A stretch of 64,000 nucleotides of DNA from Hyphomonas atlantica corrig. (GTDB lineage: Bacteria > Pseudomonadota > Alphaproteobacteria > Caulobacterales > Hyphomonadaceae). Location: positions 124,001 to 188,000 of the forward strand of contig NZ_AWFH01000045.1 in assembly GCF_000682715.1 (NCBI RefSeq). The letters are read 5' to 3'. The translations under genes and the position numbers were made by a program. Numbering within the stretch: position 1 is the stretch's first letter; each line of letters begins with the position of its first letter. The notes under the pieces were generated by a model. That model was not told where the DNA came from. It saw only the letters and a list, made by a program, of their open reading frames with translations, and ran no database searches. Shown piece by piece: positions 1 through 8,742 of this stretch.

Positions 1-317
1 CCGGATGCAACCACCGGCACCAATCCAGCAAGCGCCCCAACATAAATCAGTCCTCCGATCACGGCGCCTTCCGCCGCACCGACATCCTCTTCTGCAACGT
101 AGGCAATGCGTGGGGCCAGGAAATCATCCTCAATCTCGGAAACCTTGCGATAGGCATGTCCAAGCGCGCGCTCAACGCTGTCTGTCGCGGCAAGAAGGGA
201 AATCTCGGCCCGGTCAAATCCATGAGACAAGAGGTCGTCAACCGCTGCCTGCAAGGCATCTTCAGTGTCGAACACACCAACAGCTTCACGGACCATTGTC
301 ACATCCTGATCGCTCAT
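1..317 (-). CDS. GSP17M/YflT-like stress protein, C-terminus beyond window edge
   Basis: An uninterrupted minus-strand frame starts at ATG 317-315 and runs off the left edge of the window, so only about 105 N-terminal residues are visible. The product begins MSDQDVTMVREAVGVFDTED and continues with an amphipathic alpha/beta segment. A Gly/Ala-rich hydrophobic stretch starts near residue 84. This layout resembles the general stress protein 17M (YflT-like) N-terminal domain followed by a glycine-zipper-like membrane segment. A purine-rich Shine-Dalgarno (GGGAGAAGAGAG) precedes the ATG. It is divergent from the MoxR gene at 453. The family assignment is by resemblance only; the frame itself is well supported. 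Confidence 0.6.
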   Translation of the reverse strand, partial: MSDQDVTMVREAVGVFDTEDALQAAVDDLLSHGFDRAEISLLAATDSVERALGHAYRKVSEIEDDFLAPRIAYVAEEDVGAAEGAVIGGLIYVGALAGLVPVVAS

Positions 318-452
318 CTCTCTTCTCCCACGAACTGGCCTGATCGTAGCAGACATCAGACAATCACCCCAATTCGGGGAACTACGTAAGACTACCCCTA
401 CCCCAGCGATACCGCTTGCCAGTTTCCCTCCCGAGACCTACCCATTGGACCG

Positions 453-1433
453 ATGACACAGACCTCCCTCACCGGCTACGAGCCCATGACCTCAATCGAG
501 GCCATTACGTCCGGCCTTGAATCTGTTGGATATATATCCACGCAACAGATCTCGACGGCCGTTTTTCTCGCTCTTGGTTTGCGAAAGCCCATCCTGATCG
601 AAGGACCCGCAGGTGTCGGCAAAACCGACCTCGCAGCCTCGCTTTCGCGTTGGCTTGATGTGCCCCTTCTTCGACTGCAATGTTATGAAGGCCTGGACGA
701 GGGCAAAGCGCTGTACGAATGGAAGTACGGTAAACAGCTTCTCTATACTCAGCTGCTGAAGGAAAAACTGAACGAAGTCGTAGGCGACGAAAAGACGCTT
801 GAATCTTCCCTCCAAAAGCTTGGGTCGTTCGAAGACCTGTTCTTCTCGGAACAGTTCCTTGAAGCGCGCCCCTTGCTGACGGCAATGCGCCAATCAGCTG
901 GCAGCGTTTTGCTGGTCGACGAGATCGACAAGTCTGATGAGGAATTTGAAGCGTTTCTCCTGGAAGTTCTTTCCGACTACCAGGTCACGGTGCCGGAGAT
1001 CGGAACGATCAAGGCGAACGTGCCGCCGATCGTTATTCTGACGTCGAACAATGTGCGTGAGCTCGGCGATGCCTTGAAACGCCGCTGCCTTCACTTGCAC
1101 ATAGGATTTCCGGATCATAAGCGCGAACAACGCATCGTGCAGGCCAGGGTTGAGGGAGTGTCTGAGGATCTGCTGGAACAGTTGATCAGCTTTGTTCAGT
1201 CCGTACGCGAACTAGATATCAAGAAACAACCGTCTATCGCGGAAACTGTTGATTGGGCCAAAACGCTGCTTCTGCTGCATGCGAGCGCACTTGATGAAGC
1301 ATTTGTCCGGGACACACTCAACGTACTCCTGAAACATGAAAGCGACATTGAGGCAGTGACCTCAGATATTCCAAAACTGGTGCGCGAAGCGACCAGCGGC
1401 AAACCCATGTATCCAGGGCAATTTACGCGCTAG
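453..1433 (+). CDS. MoxR-family AAA+ ATPase (CoxD-like)
   Basis: A 326-residue AAA+ ATPase. The Walker A motif GPAGVGKT is at about residues 51-58 and the Walker B motif LLVDEIDK at about 153-160. A sensor-1-like TSNN lies downstream, followed by a C-terminal helical lid. MoxR ATPases act with VWA-domain partners as chaperones that mature or activate metalloenzymes or membrane complexes. The next gene, 12 bases downstream, encodes exactly such a VWA partner, so the pair is likely one operon. No cox or mox target genes are visible nearby, so the client is unknown. An in-frame ATG at 486 is an alternative start; neither start has a strong ribosome binding site. Confidence 0.88.
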   Translation: MTQTSLTGYEPMTSIEAITSGLESVGYISTQQISTAVFLALGLRKPILIEGPAGVGKTDLAASLSRWLDVPLLRLQCYEGLDEGKALYEWKYGKQLLYTQLLKEKLNEVVGDEKTLESSLQKLGSFEDLFFSEQFLEARPLLTAMRQSAGSVLLVDEIDKSDEEFEAFLLEVLSDYQVTVPEIGTIKANVPPIVILTSNNVRELGDALKRRCLHLHIGFPDHKREQRIVQARVEGVSEDLLEQLISFVQSVRELDIKKQPSIAETVDWAKTLLLLHASALDEAFVRDTLNVLLKHESDIEAVTSDIPKLVREATSGKPMYPGQFTR

Positions 1434-1445
1434 GCTGGAAAAGGC

Positions 1446-2783
1446 ATGGAACGTCAGATCACCAGCTTCATTCGAGCCCTTCGCGCATCTGACGTTCGCG
1501 TTTCCACGGGTGAGGCCATTGATGCCACCCGCGCTGTTTCCGTGGCGGGCTATTCAGACCGAGCCTTCCTGAAGGATGCCTTGCGGTGCACGCTGGCCAA
1601 ATCACCAGAAGAAGCCGTCACATTTGACGAATTGTTTGATGCGTATTTCGCCCCACGCAGCCTGAACTCCTCATCTCAAGACCAAGACAATCAAAACTCC
1701 GAGCAGAGTGATGCTTCTTCGGAGATTGACCCGGTGGACCTGATGGAGTCGGGCGACGAAGCCGCGATTGCGTCTGCACTGGAGCGCGCGGCGAATGCCG
1801 TTGATGCGGACGATATTAGATTCTCTACTCAGATTGCTTACTATGCCCAACAAATGGTGCGTGAAATGGGCGGCGAACGAATACAGGAACGTCTCATGCA
1901 GGCGTTTCAGCAGCGCAGCGAAGAGGGCGATACTGAAGCAGAGCGGCTAATCGACCTAAGACGAGACTTGACAATGCGGGCGCGGGAACGCGTGCAGCGC
2001 AGCTATGACATCTTCGGCAAGGGCGAGACCGAGCAGTTCCGAAATGAGTTCGCTGAGAACAAGAAACTCTCAGCCATTGAACTAAGTGATATGGCACGCA
2101 TGAAAGTTCTGGTCGCGCGTATCGCAAAGCGCCTCGCAGTGAAGCACTCTCGAAGACGCAGAAAAAAGAACCGAGGCCAGCTGGACGTACGACGCACAAT
2201 GCGTGCGAATGCCGGAGTTGATGGTGTTCCCTTCAACGTCGTCTGGCGCCAGAAGCGAAGGGAGAAACCAAAGATTGTCGTGATTTGCGACGTATCCGGA
2301 TCAGTCGCTCGCTACGTCCGGTTTCTGCTTTTGCTCCTTTGGTCCATGAAGGATGTCGTGCCGGACCTGCACGCCTTCGCGTTCTCGAACAAGTTAGTCG
2401 ATGTTGATGACATCCTCGAGAAGAACAAATTCGAAGACGCCATGGACCAAATCCTTCGCGTCGCAGGCATGGGGTCTACCGATTATGGCGAAGCCTGGAC
2501 CAATCTGAAATCTGGCCACGAACAACTCATTGACCGGCGCACGACGATCATCGTTCTCGGCGACGGTCGATCCAATCATGGCAACCCGCGCACGGATTTG
2601 TTCCGGAGCTTTGCTGCCCGCGCAAAGCGTACAATCTGGCTGAACCCGGAGCCACAGCCAGCATGGGGCACGGGGGATAGTGAAATTCCGCGCTACCGCC
2701 CCTACTGCTCTTCCATGAGCCAGGTCTCCACACTCAAGGATCTTGAGCGAGCGGTCGACGACGTGCTCAGCGCTTACGCCTGA
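1446..2783 (+). CDS. VWA domain-containing CoxE-like protein
   Basis: A 445-residue protein of the CoxE-like VWA family. Residues 1-70 match the usual N-terminal helical region, and a Ser/Gln/Asp-rich linker lies near 73-100. A strongly basic patch (SRRRRKKNR) at about 235-243 precedes the VWA domain. The MIDAS-type motif D-V-S-G-S is at residues 282-286, followed by a hydrophobic helix and a later STDYG segment that fits the second metal-binding loop. It is almost certainly the partner of the upstream MoxR ATPase. A GC-rich hairpin lies directly after its stop. The client of the ATPase/VWA pair cannot be inferred from the neighbours. Confidence 0.87.
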   Translation: MERQITSFIRALRASDVRVSTGEAIDATRAVSVAGYSDRAFLKDALRCTLAKSPEEAVTFDELFDAYFAPRSLNSSSQDQDNQNSEQSDASSEIDPVDLMESGDEAAIASALERAANAVDADDIRFSTQIAYYAQQMVREMGGERIQERLMQAFQQRSEEGDTEAERLIDLRRDLTMRARERVQRSYDIFGKGETEQFRNEFAENKKLSAIELSDMARMKVLVARIAKRLAVKHSRRRRKKNRGQLDVRRTMRANAGVDGVPFNVVWRQKRREKPKIVVICDVSGSVARYVRFLLLLLWSMKDVVPDLHAFAFSNKLVDVDDILEKNKFEDAMDQILRVAGMGSTDYGEAWTNLKSGHEQLIDRRTTIIVLGDGRSNHGNPRTDLFRSFAARAKRTIWLNPEPQPAWGTGDSEIPRYRPYCSSMSQVSTLKDLERAVDDVLSAYA

Positions 2784-2791
2784 ATCGAAAA

Positions 2792-2813
2792 AGCCCCGGC
2801 AAATGCCGGGGCT
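2792..2813 (-). terminator. Rho-independent terminator between convergent genes
   Basis: Nine-base arms AGCCCCGGC and GCCGGGGCT flank an AAAT loop. Read on the minus strand the hairpin is followed by a T run (TTTTT), so it best terminates the TPR gene. It lies 8 bases past the stop of the VWA gene and may also work in that direction. Confidence 0.85.
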
Positions 2814-2838
2814 CTCTCAATCTCAACTACCCATTTCT

Positions 2839-4242
2839 TTACGAGCGCTGCGCGCGGCACTCTGGGGTGTTGTTGAACTTTTCTTCCGCTGCCTTGAGAC
2901 GCTCTGGGACAGTCTTGCAGCTTTCCGGAACGTTCTCTTCACCAAGAACTTCAAGACGCTTACAGATTTTCGCTTCGTTCTCGATGTTGAGATAAGCTGA
3001 CTGAACCTCGAAGCAGACCAATGCGTCAGCCGTGGCCTCTTCAGAGTCCATGAACTGCAGCCAGCCGCGTCCACCGCGATTGTTGGCCTGACGGAATGCC
3101 TCACGCGCGCCAGCGCGATCATTGCGCTCGTAGCGCGATTGACCGATCATCACATAAGCCGTGCCGCGATCTTTCACGCCGCCAGCGTTCAGTGCATCAG
3201 TCAGCGCTTCTTCTGTCTCTTCCCACATCTGCAGGTCAGCATAAGAGCGGCCAAGACGCTCGAGCATGGCACCGCCGCCGCCAGCAGCAGCAGCTTGCTT
3301 GATCACAGGAATGGCTTTCTCGTGCTCACGAGCGACCTGATAGAGGTTGGCCAGCAATTCCAGATTCTTGAGTGACTTGCTGATGCGACCAGCATTCATC
3401 TCTTTCTCGAGAATCTGAGCAGCATGGTAAGGCGCGTTGAAGCGGTTGTAGAAGTTCACAACCCGCATCAATTCGTCTTCCTTGGTCAGAAGCCCGGCGA
3501 GATACATTGCCTTCTGAACTTCAAAGGCTCTGCGTTCTTCATTCGCAGCGAAGTAGTTACCTGCGATCGCATCCCAATACTTCCGCTCAGTTGGGTTGCG
3601 AACCAGCACTTCTTCCAGAATGGAAGCGAGCTTCGCTTTGTCGTCGACCGAGTTGTAGAGATAGATCAGCAGGTCATAAACTTCCTGCTTGTAGTTGCTC
3701 CCGTCGTCGCGCTTGACCTCTTCAGCCCATTTGATGGCTGTCTGGAAATCGTCAACGCGCTGATAGAGAACTGCCAGCTGCCACTTTTGTTGGCGATCCG
3801 GCTGGCCACCGGCCTGCTGCCACTTCTTCATGAATTCAAGCGCCTTCTCGACGTTCTCACCCTGAAGATAGATCTGTGCGATATTGTAATAAGTCTGCGC
3901 TGCGTCCTTGGCTGGAATGTAGCCCTTATCGAGTGCGGACTGCAGGTCGCGAATAGCGCCCTGACGGTCGCCACGTTCAATATTGATATAAGCGGACAGT
4001 TTGAGAACCGCACCTTCTTCGTAGCAATTCAGTTCCTGAGACTTCAGCTGGTTCATGAATTGCGACGCAGCATTGAAGTCCTTGTCTGTCATGGCAGACT
4101 GTTCGGCCTTCAAGTAGATCTCGCCCGTCTTCGAGGAGAACTGCGTCTCTTCACAAGCGGCTTGCGCCATTGCAGCACCAGCGCCAAAGGCTGCCATCAT
4201 GCCGGCCAGAACGGCACCTTTCAGGGTTGCTTTAAATCCCAT
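2839..4242 (-). CDS. Secreted tetratricopeptide-repeat protein of the TonB locus
   Basis: A 467-residue protein with a cleavable signal peptide (hydrophobic core at about residues 8-22, AxA site near 24-26). It is followed by successive helix pairs with the TPR signature spacing, for example AAQTYYNIAQIYLQGENVEKA near residues 113-133. It should be periplasmic. TPR proteins sit at the end of TtpC-type TonB clusters in other proteobacteria, and this gene ends the locus here, separated from the tonB genes by 198 bases that could carry its own promoter. Its exact role in TonB energy transduction is not known to me. Cys residues near the mature N-terminus and the C-terminal end could form disulfides. 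Confidence 0.8.
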   Translation of the reverse strand: MGFKATLKGAVLAGMMAAFGAGAAMAQAACEETQFSSKTGEIYLKAEQSAMTDKDFNAASQFMNQLKSQELNCYEEGAVLKLSAYINIERGDRQGAIRDLQSALDKGYIPAKDAAQTYYNIAQIYLQGENVEKALEFMKKWQQAGGQPDRQQKWQLAVLYQRVDDFQTAIKWAEEVKRDDGSNYKQEVYDLLIYLYNSVDDKAKLASILEEVLVRNPTERKYWDAIAGNYFAANEERRAFEVQKAMYLAGLLTKEDELMRVVNFYNRFNAPYHAAQILEKEMNAGRISKSLKNLELLANLYQVAREHEKAIPVIKQAAAAGGGGAMLERLGRSYADLQMWEETEEALTDALNAGGVKDRGTAYVMIGQSRYERNDRAGAREAFRQANNRGGRGWLQFMDSEEATADALVCFEVQSAYLNIENEAKICKRLEVLGEENVPESCKTVPERLKAAEEKFNNTPECRAQRS

Positions 4243-4335
4243 AATTCCTCTCCTGTCCGCAGGGACCGCGGGTTCAGCTCTATCAACCGGAATTGCCCGG
4301 CCGGATCAAGGACTTCCGCGCGCTTTGTGAGGCTT

Positions 4336-4363
4336 TTTATGCGCGTGCGTAATCCAAGTGTAA
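4336..4363 (-). promoter_or_regulatory. Possible promoter of the TPR gene
   Basis: On the minus strand a -35-like TTACAC (4358-4363) and a -10-like CATAAA (4336-4341) are separated by 16 bases, about 90 bases upstream of the TPR gene start. The match is partial, so this is a weak prediction. Confidence 0.3.
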
Positions 4364-4440
4364 ATCTATTACGGTTCGTGCCGAATATGGGTGCAAGCGA
4401 CACGGCGCGTCAACGATGTACTACAGGGTTTTAATGATTA

Positions 4441-5134
4441 TCACTCCTCACTAAGGCGAAATTGAAGCGGGTATGAAAATCCGTGCGATTCAGCGGGCTG
4501 ACCCTTCAAAATTCCCGGCAAAAACTCTGCCTTTTCGACAGAACGGCGCGCCTCTGATTCGAACCCGCGGTGCGAGCAGTCCGCGACCACATTGAAGGGC
4601 ACGCCTCGCGCGGTGAGACTAAACCGGACCAGGCACTCCCCCCTCCTGACCGCGAGATGCCATCGCTCTCGGATAAACAGGAAGAGGTCGCCTGACAGGC
4701 GTCGCGATACGATCAATGATCGGGCTCGCATCTGTCATCAAAGTGCTGACATCAGCAGTCGGCGTCCTGGACGGCACCCCTCCAACATGCGTTATCGGCG
4801 GCAGCCCCACATCTGTGTCAATTGGCGACCTCTGCGGTGGTGGAGGCGGCGTTTGCACGTCAATCATTTCAGGCCTTGGCCGAACGAAAATCGCCGTATG
4901 AGGGTCGTGGTGGCTATATACGATGGATTCGAGAATTCGCTGTGGCGAAGGGTCAAGTGTGACGTCTTCGACGCTGATGAGACCGTCCATAATATAGAAG
5001 AGACCTGCCGTGATCATCGCGGCTGGCGCGAGCGCCGCGAGCGATCGCCTCCAACCAGACGACAGAATAGAACGCCGCCCGATGGAAAGGGTTGGAGCTG
5101 CAGTGTCGACTGCGCCGGCAAGGGTATAACTCAT
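4441..5134 (-). pseudogene. Second TonB-like energy transducer, frameshifted
   Basis: Reading from ATG 5134, the first frame encodes an N-terminal membrane helix (near residues 30-50), a conserved LISVEDVTLD segment like that of the neighbouring TonB, a PPPPP run and a PVYPRAMASRG segment. It then stops at 4619. The TonB C-terminal domain (ECLVRFSLTARG through FSYPLQFRLSEE) continues in another frame and ends at 4441. The switch falls at a run of six G on the coding strand (4638-4643). Removing one G restores a continuous match to the intact paralogue at 5282-5908. The gene has its own promoter-like sequence and a good GGAGG ribosome site. It could be a true pseudogene, a phase-variable tract or a homopolymer sequencing error. 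Confidence 0.78.
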
Positions 5135-5169
5135 CAGACTTCCTCCAATTATCGTTTTCTTATTGTAAT

Positions 5170-5198
5170 ATTATGTCATAACCTTTACGTAGCGGCAA
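5170..5198 (-). promoter_or_regulatory. Sigma70-type promoter of the second tonB
   Basis: The minus strand carries TTGCCG (5193-5198) and CATAAT (5170-5175) with a 17-base spacer, about 36 bases upstream of ATG 5134. It lies just after the terminator of the main TonB operon, which suggests separate transcription. Confidence 0.5.
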
Positions 5199-5229
5199 CC
5201 CCGCGCCTTTATGGGAGCTTTAACCAAAA

Positions 5230-5253
5230 AAGGGCGCCCCATGGAGCGCCCTT
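5230..5253 (-). terminator. Terminator of the main TonB operon
   Basis: Eight-base arms AAGGGCGC and GCGCCCTT with an 8-base loop, followed on the minus strand by a run of T. It lies 28 bases past the tonB stop and separates the main operon from the second, broken tonB. Confidence 0.85.
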
Positions 5254-5281
5254 CTTCAAATTCGCGATGTGTCTGCCGGAC

Positions 5282-5908
5282 TTAGTCAGCCAGCTTGAAC
5301 TCCAGTGGGTAAACCACGTTTTTACGCTCAGCTGCCTGACCCCGGATAATCTTCGGAGCAAACTCCACCTTGCTGACAGCCCGCTCGGCTTCCCGCTTGA
5401 ACACATTGTCTGTGCAGGTTGCGGTAATGTTGTACGGGCGTCCACGGGTGTCCACGTCGAAGCGAACTTCACAGCTTCCTTCCGTGCCCCGTTCAGCAGC
5501 ACGCTGCGGATAAGACGGGGTCGGTGGACGAATTGGCTGTGCGTCGCGGTCAGAAATCGCAACCGGATCGATCGCCAGTGAGTCCATGCGGCCAAGGTTC
5601 AGATCGGTCGGTGCGGCACCCTCAATACGTGGGGTTGGCAAATCGATCTGGGACTTCGTTGCCGAGACTTTCGGCGGCGGTGGTGGCTTCTGCGCAGAGT
5701 CGATGCGCTTCGGCTTTGACCGCTGACGAACGCGAACGTCGGAGTCCTGCTGTTGTGGCGTAATCGCCGACAGAACACGCTGCTCGCTCTCGTCAAGCCT
5801 CACTTCTTTGACGCTGATCAGGTAGTTCATCAGCATGAAGAGAGCGTAGACGATCGGAACCGCGATCCCGAGCGCAATCACCAGGCGAAGAAGGGGATTA
5901 TTTAGCAT
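5282..5908 (-). CDS. tonB: Energy transducer TonB
   Basis: A 208-residue TonB. There is one N-terminal membrane helix (about residues 8-30), a periplasmic linker with a KPPPPPK run at 74-80, and a C-terminal TonB domain from about residue 137 (CEVRFDVDTRGRPYN to YPLEFKL at the end). TonB couples the ExbB/ExbD proton channel to outer-membrane receptors. The gene follows two exbD genes with an 11-base gap and ends just before a strong terminator, so it is the last gene of the main operon. It is short compared with E. coli TonB, as usual for TonB2-type proteins. Confidence 0.92.
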   Translation of the reverse strand: MLNNPLLRLVIALGIAVPIVYALFMLMNYLISVKEVRLDESEQRVLSAITPQQQDSDVRVRQRSKPKRIDSAQKPPPPPKVSATKSQIDLPTPRIEGAAPTDLNLGRMDSLAIDPVAISDRDAQPIRPPTPSYPQRAAERGTEGSCEVRFDVDTRGRPYNITATCTDNVFKREAERAVSKVEFAPKIIRGQAAERKNVVYPLEFKLAD

Positions 5909-5919
5909 GTGGCTGTCTC

Positions 5920-6339
5920 CTATTCTCTCTTCGCCGACACGTCGATCACGGTGGCACCATCAAGCTTGTTGATGGTTTCCATCAGATCGACCAGCACTTC
6001 AGCTTCGGAAGCAACATCGGCCTGAACGACGATCTTACCACGAGGATTGTCTTCACGCATCTGTTTGATGGTAAAGGCGACCTCGTCTGCTGCCACTTCC
6101 TTCTTGTCGATAAAGACACGGCTTTCCGCATCAATCGCGACCAGAATGGCAAGCGGCTTGGCAGTCGCTTTGTTATCCACGTCAGGACGGACGATATCCA
6201 CGCCCGGCTCTTTGATGAACTGTGCCGTCACGATGAAGAAGATGAGCAGGATGAAGACCACATCCAGCATTGGGGTGAGGTTGACGTCGTCTTCCGCACC
6301 ACCGCCACCGGCCATGCTCTGGCGTTTTCTACGTGCCAT
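5920..6339 (-). CDS. exbD: ExbD/TolR-family biopolymer transporter, copy 2
   Basis: A 139-residue ExbD/TolR protein. A short basic, Gly-rich cytoplasmic tail precedes one membrane helix with the hallmark NLTPMLDVVFILLIFF segment; the proton-binding Asp is residue 26. The periplasmic ExbD domain follows. It assembles with ExbB in the inner membrane to harvest the proton motive force for TonB. It lies 11 bases downstream of another exbD and 11 bases upstream of tonB. Two consecutive exbD genes suggest either a hetero-oligomeric channel or specialised pairing with the two ExbB-like proteins. Confidence 0.92.
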   Translation of the reverse strand: MARRKRQSMAGGGGAEDDVNLTPMLDVVFILLIFFIVTAQFIKEPGVDIVRPDVDNKATAKPLAILVAIDAESRVFIDKKEVAADEVAFTIKQMREDNPRGKIVVQADVASEAEVLVDLMETINKLDGATVIDVSAKRE

Positions 6340-6350
6340 GTGCTGCTCCT

Positions 6351-6767
6351 CTATTCTGCCTGGGACAAGACAAGGTTCACCCCTGTCGTGTAGCCAGCAC
6401 TATAGGCGGCGTCCCGAATAAGGACGATGACACCGTTCTTCGATTTAGGATGCGCCTGAATCACAACCTGGCTTTCCGGGTTCTCGGCACGCACACGCTC
6501 AATGTTTGCGCGGACGGCTCCGACATCGGTGACACGGCCATTGACCGTGATCAGGTTGGACTCATCAACATAGATCAGAATGGCCGGAACTTGCTGCTGC
6601 TGCTGATCCTGCGGTGCAGGCGGCGGCGGCGGCTCGAGGCCAATCGTCTCTTCCTGGGCGAAGGTCGATGTCACGATGAAGAAGATGAGCAGGATGAAGA
6701 CAACGTCCAGCATGGGCGTAAGGTCAACATTTGCCTCTTCAGGGGCTCTGTGGGTACGTCCTCGCAT
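6351..6767 (-). CDS. exbD: ExbD/TolR-family biopolymer transporter, copy 1
   Basis: A 138-residue ExbD/TolR protein. It has a basic N-terminal tail, a single membrane helix containing DLTPMLDVVFILLIFFIVTS (conserved Asp at residue 21), then a PPPPP-containing linker and the periplasmic domain. Its ATG overlaps the stop of the upstream exbB by one base (TGATG), which points to translational coupling. It differs clearly from the following exbD in the linker, so this is not a recent duplication. Confidence 0.92.
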   Translation of the reverse strand: MRGRTHRAPEEANVDLTPMLDVVFILLIFFIVTSTFAQEETIGLEPPPPPAPQDQQQQQVPAILIYVDESNLITVNGRVTDVGAVRANIERVRAENPESQVVIQAHPKSKNGVIVLIRDAAYSAGYTTGVNLVLSQAE

Positions 6768-7276
6768 CAGCTAATCTCCATCGCATCTTCGACCTGCTGG
6801 ACCGAGCGGTTAACCCGGCGGTCCATGCCGGAGGTGAACAGAATGCCTGAGAGCGAAGCGACCATGCCTGCCATCGTCGGGATCGTAGCGCGGGACACAC
6901 CGGCCGACATGGCCTTGGCATCCGCACCGCTGGTGATCGCCATGATGTCAAACACTGCAACCATGCCGGTCACGGTGCCAAGCAGACCAAGCAGCGGCGC
7001 GAGCGCCACCATGGCCTTGGTCAGCTGGACATTCTGTTCCGCTTTCATGCGGACTTCAGAGACCAGCTTGTCTTTTACCCAGTGCGCGAGTGTGGATTTC
7101 CGGTCGGAGCGCGAACGCCACTCCGCAATCGCATCGGCAGCGACCTGCTTATGTGCGAACCTGAAATAGAACACGCGTTCCAAAATCAGGCCCCACATAA
7201 AGAATGTTGCGAGCATAATAACCAGCAACACTGGTCCGCCACGATCGAGGAAAGCCTGTAAGTCTGCAAAACCCAT
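6767..7276 (-). CDS. exbB: ExbB/MotA/TolQ-family proton channel protein
   Basis: A 169-residue short ExbB of the TonB2 type. The first membrane helix lies at about residues 14-34, and the two channel-forming helices follow in the C-terminal half around LAPLLGLLGTVTGM and GMVASLSGILF. It forms the ExbB-ExbD motor that energises TonB. A clear GAGGAG ribosome site precedes the ATG. It sits between the TtpC-like gene (35 bases upstream) and exbD (1-base overlap). Confidence 0.92.
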   Translation of the reverse strand: MGFADLQAFLDRGGPVLLVIMLATFFMWGLILERVFYFRFAHKQVAADAIAEWRSRSDRKSTLAHWVKDKLVSEVRMKAEQNVQLTKAMVALAPLLGLLGTVTGMVAVFDIMAITSGADAKAMSAGVSRATIPTMAGMVASLSGILFTSGMDRRVNRSVQQVEDAMEIS

Positions 7277-7311
7277 ATCGGGTTACTCCTCGGGTGAACG
7301 AGGGAGGTGGC

Positions 7312-8709
7312 TTACGCCACCGCCCCGCGCGTGGATTCCGCTTTCTCGGCGACCAGGCCAGCAGCCTGTTCGTCAAGCATCTGCTGGTTGCCGCGCGCCA
7401 TTGCGGACACGACTGCATGAACCAGAAGAAGCGGGATAGCTGCGACCAGACCGAACACGGTGGTCATAAGCGCAACGGAGATACCGCCAGCCATCAGCTT
7501 CGGATCACCAGCACCGTAGATGGTGATCGACGTAAAGGTGATGATCATACCGATAACGGTACCGAGCAGACCGAGCAGCGGTGCAACAGCAGCAAGAACC
7601 TTGATGATGTCGTTGAAGCGCTCAATGCGCGGGCTCTCGCGAAGGATCTGTTCGTCCAGCTTGAGTTCCAGCGTCTCGATATCGTTCTGCTTGTTCTGCT
7701 CGTAAGCTTCGAACACGCGAGCCAGCGGGTTGCCGTCACCAGCCTGACGGGTTTTCGCCGTCTTGCGCATTGCGCTACCCATCGTGAACAGGGTGAAGAT
7801 CTTGTAGAGACCAAGCAGCAGGCCAACAGCCAGCAGGAACATGATCACGGCACCAACCGGACCACCTTGCTTCACACGGTCGCCAAGCTCTGGAAGGTCA
7901 CCCAGAATGCCGAACAGGTTACCCTTGGATGGGTCGACCGGGGCGCGGACAACTTGGTCCGGACCAGCATTGATCAGGCTGCGCATGGAAGATGCAAAGG
8001 CGCCGGAAGGCTGCTTTTCAAAAGCCTGCAGGAAGGTTTCGCCGTCGTCCTTCTTGCGGACCTCAACAAACTTCGTGCCGTCAACCGTCGCGGCAGTGAA
8101 CACGCCAACGCGCATCACTTCTGCTTCAGCGTTTGAGGAATCAGGACCGATACCATCAACAGTTGTGGTGAAAGACTTCACTTCGGACTGAGCAATCATT
8201 TCCTGAAGCATCGCTTTTGGAAGACGCTCGAGCTGAGCGCGGTTCGGAAGCGTACGCGCTTCAGCGATTTCGGCAATGCCCTCGACGCGGCCCTGGTAAT
8301 CAAAGTTCGCGAAGGAGTTGGAGATTTCCGGCATGGTTTCACCAGCGGCCGTACGGAACTGACCCAGCAGCTCCTGGAAGTCACCGGCTTGCTCGGAAAC
8401 CTGAGATTCCAGATCCGCAAGAGTCGCTTCGTTTGCGTCGAACTGTGCGCTCAGCGCACGGCCACGACCTTCAGCTGCAGCAAGTGCGCCGCGAGCTTCA
8501 GACATTTTCTGTTCCTGGGCAGCGGTATCTGCCTGGAATTCACGCAGACGCTGCTGGTCTTCAGCGGACATCTGGTTGGAGTCCTGACGCACTTTGGCGA
8601 GAACATCCTGAAGTGATTGTGCGGAGGCCGGAGCGGACACCGCGATAGAGCCGAGGCCGAGCAGCGTAGCTGCACCGAGAGCCTTCAGCGAGGAATTGAA
8701 CTTCAACAT
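7312..8709 (-). CDS. TtpC-like large ExbB/TolQ-family protein
   Basis: A 465-residue protein with a signal peptide (residues 1-30, ending ASAQ), a periplasmic coiled-coil region at about 35-115, a middle periplasmic domain, a membrane helix near 280-300, and a C-terminal MotA/TolQ/ExbB domain (LLGLLGTVIGMIITF and a following SVALMTTVFGLVA helix). This architecture is that of TtpC, the extra ExbB-like component required by TonB2 systems of Vibrio. The ribosome site AGAGGT is well placed. It lies between the DUF3450 gene and exbB in the same operon. Confidence 0.88.
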   Translation of the reverse strand: MLKFNSSLKALGAATLLGLGSIAVSAPASAQSLQDVLAKVRQDSNQMSAEDQQRLREFQADTAAQEQKMSEARGALAAAEGRGRALSAQFDANEATLADLESQVSEQAGDFQELLGQFRTAAGETMPEISNSFANFDYQGRVEGIAEIAEARTLPNRAQLERLPKAMLQEMIAQSEVKSFTTTVDGIGPDSSNAEAEVMRVGVFTAATVDGTKFVEVRKKDDGETFLQAFEKQPSGAFASSMRSLINAGPDQVVRAPVDPSKGNLFGILGDLPELGDRVKQGGPVGAVIMFLLAVGLLLGLYKIFTLFTMGSAMRKTAKTRQAGDGNPLARVFEAYEQNKQNDIETLELKLDEQILRESPRIERFNDIIKVLAAVAPLLGLLGTVIGMIITFTSITIYGAGDPKLMAGGISVALMTTVFGLVAAIPLLLVHAVVSAMARGNQQMLDEQAAGLVAEKAESTRGAVA

Positions 8710-8742
8710 TGTATTACCTCTTTAATCCCTGGTGCCTGCCGA

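Noticed and set aside
367-379. CCCCAATTCGGGG, similar to CCCTGAATTCGGGG at 9778-9791, as a shared regulator site
   Set aside because: Only two imperfect copies, in unrelated contexts; short GC-rich palindromes like this can arise by chance.
3424-4434. Long plus-strand open frame of 336 codons
   Set aside because: It is antisense to the TPR gene, has no family features and no ribosome site; the minus-strand protein has a clear signal peptide and repeats.
7294-8136. Plus-strand frame of 280 codons opposite the TtpC-like gene
   Set aside because: Low-complexity, His/Gln-rich shadow of the minus-strand coding region without any domain.
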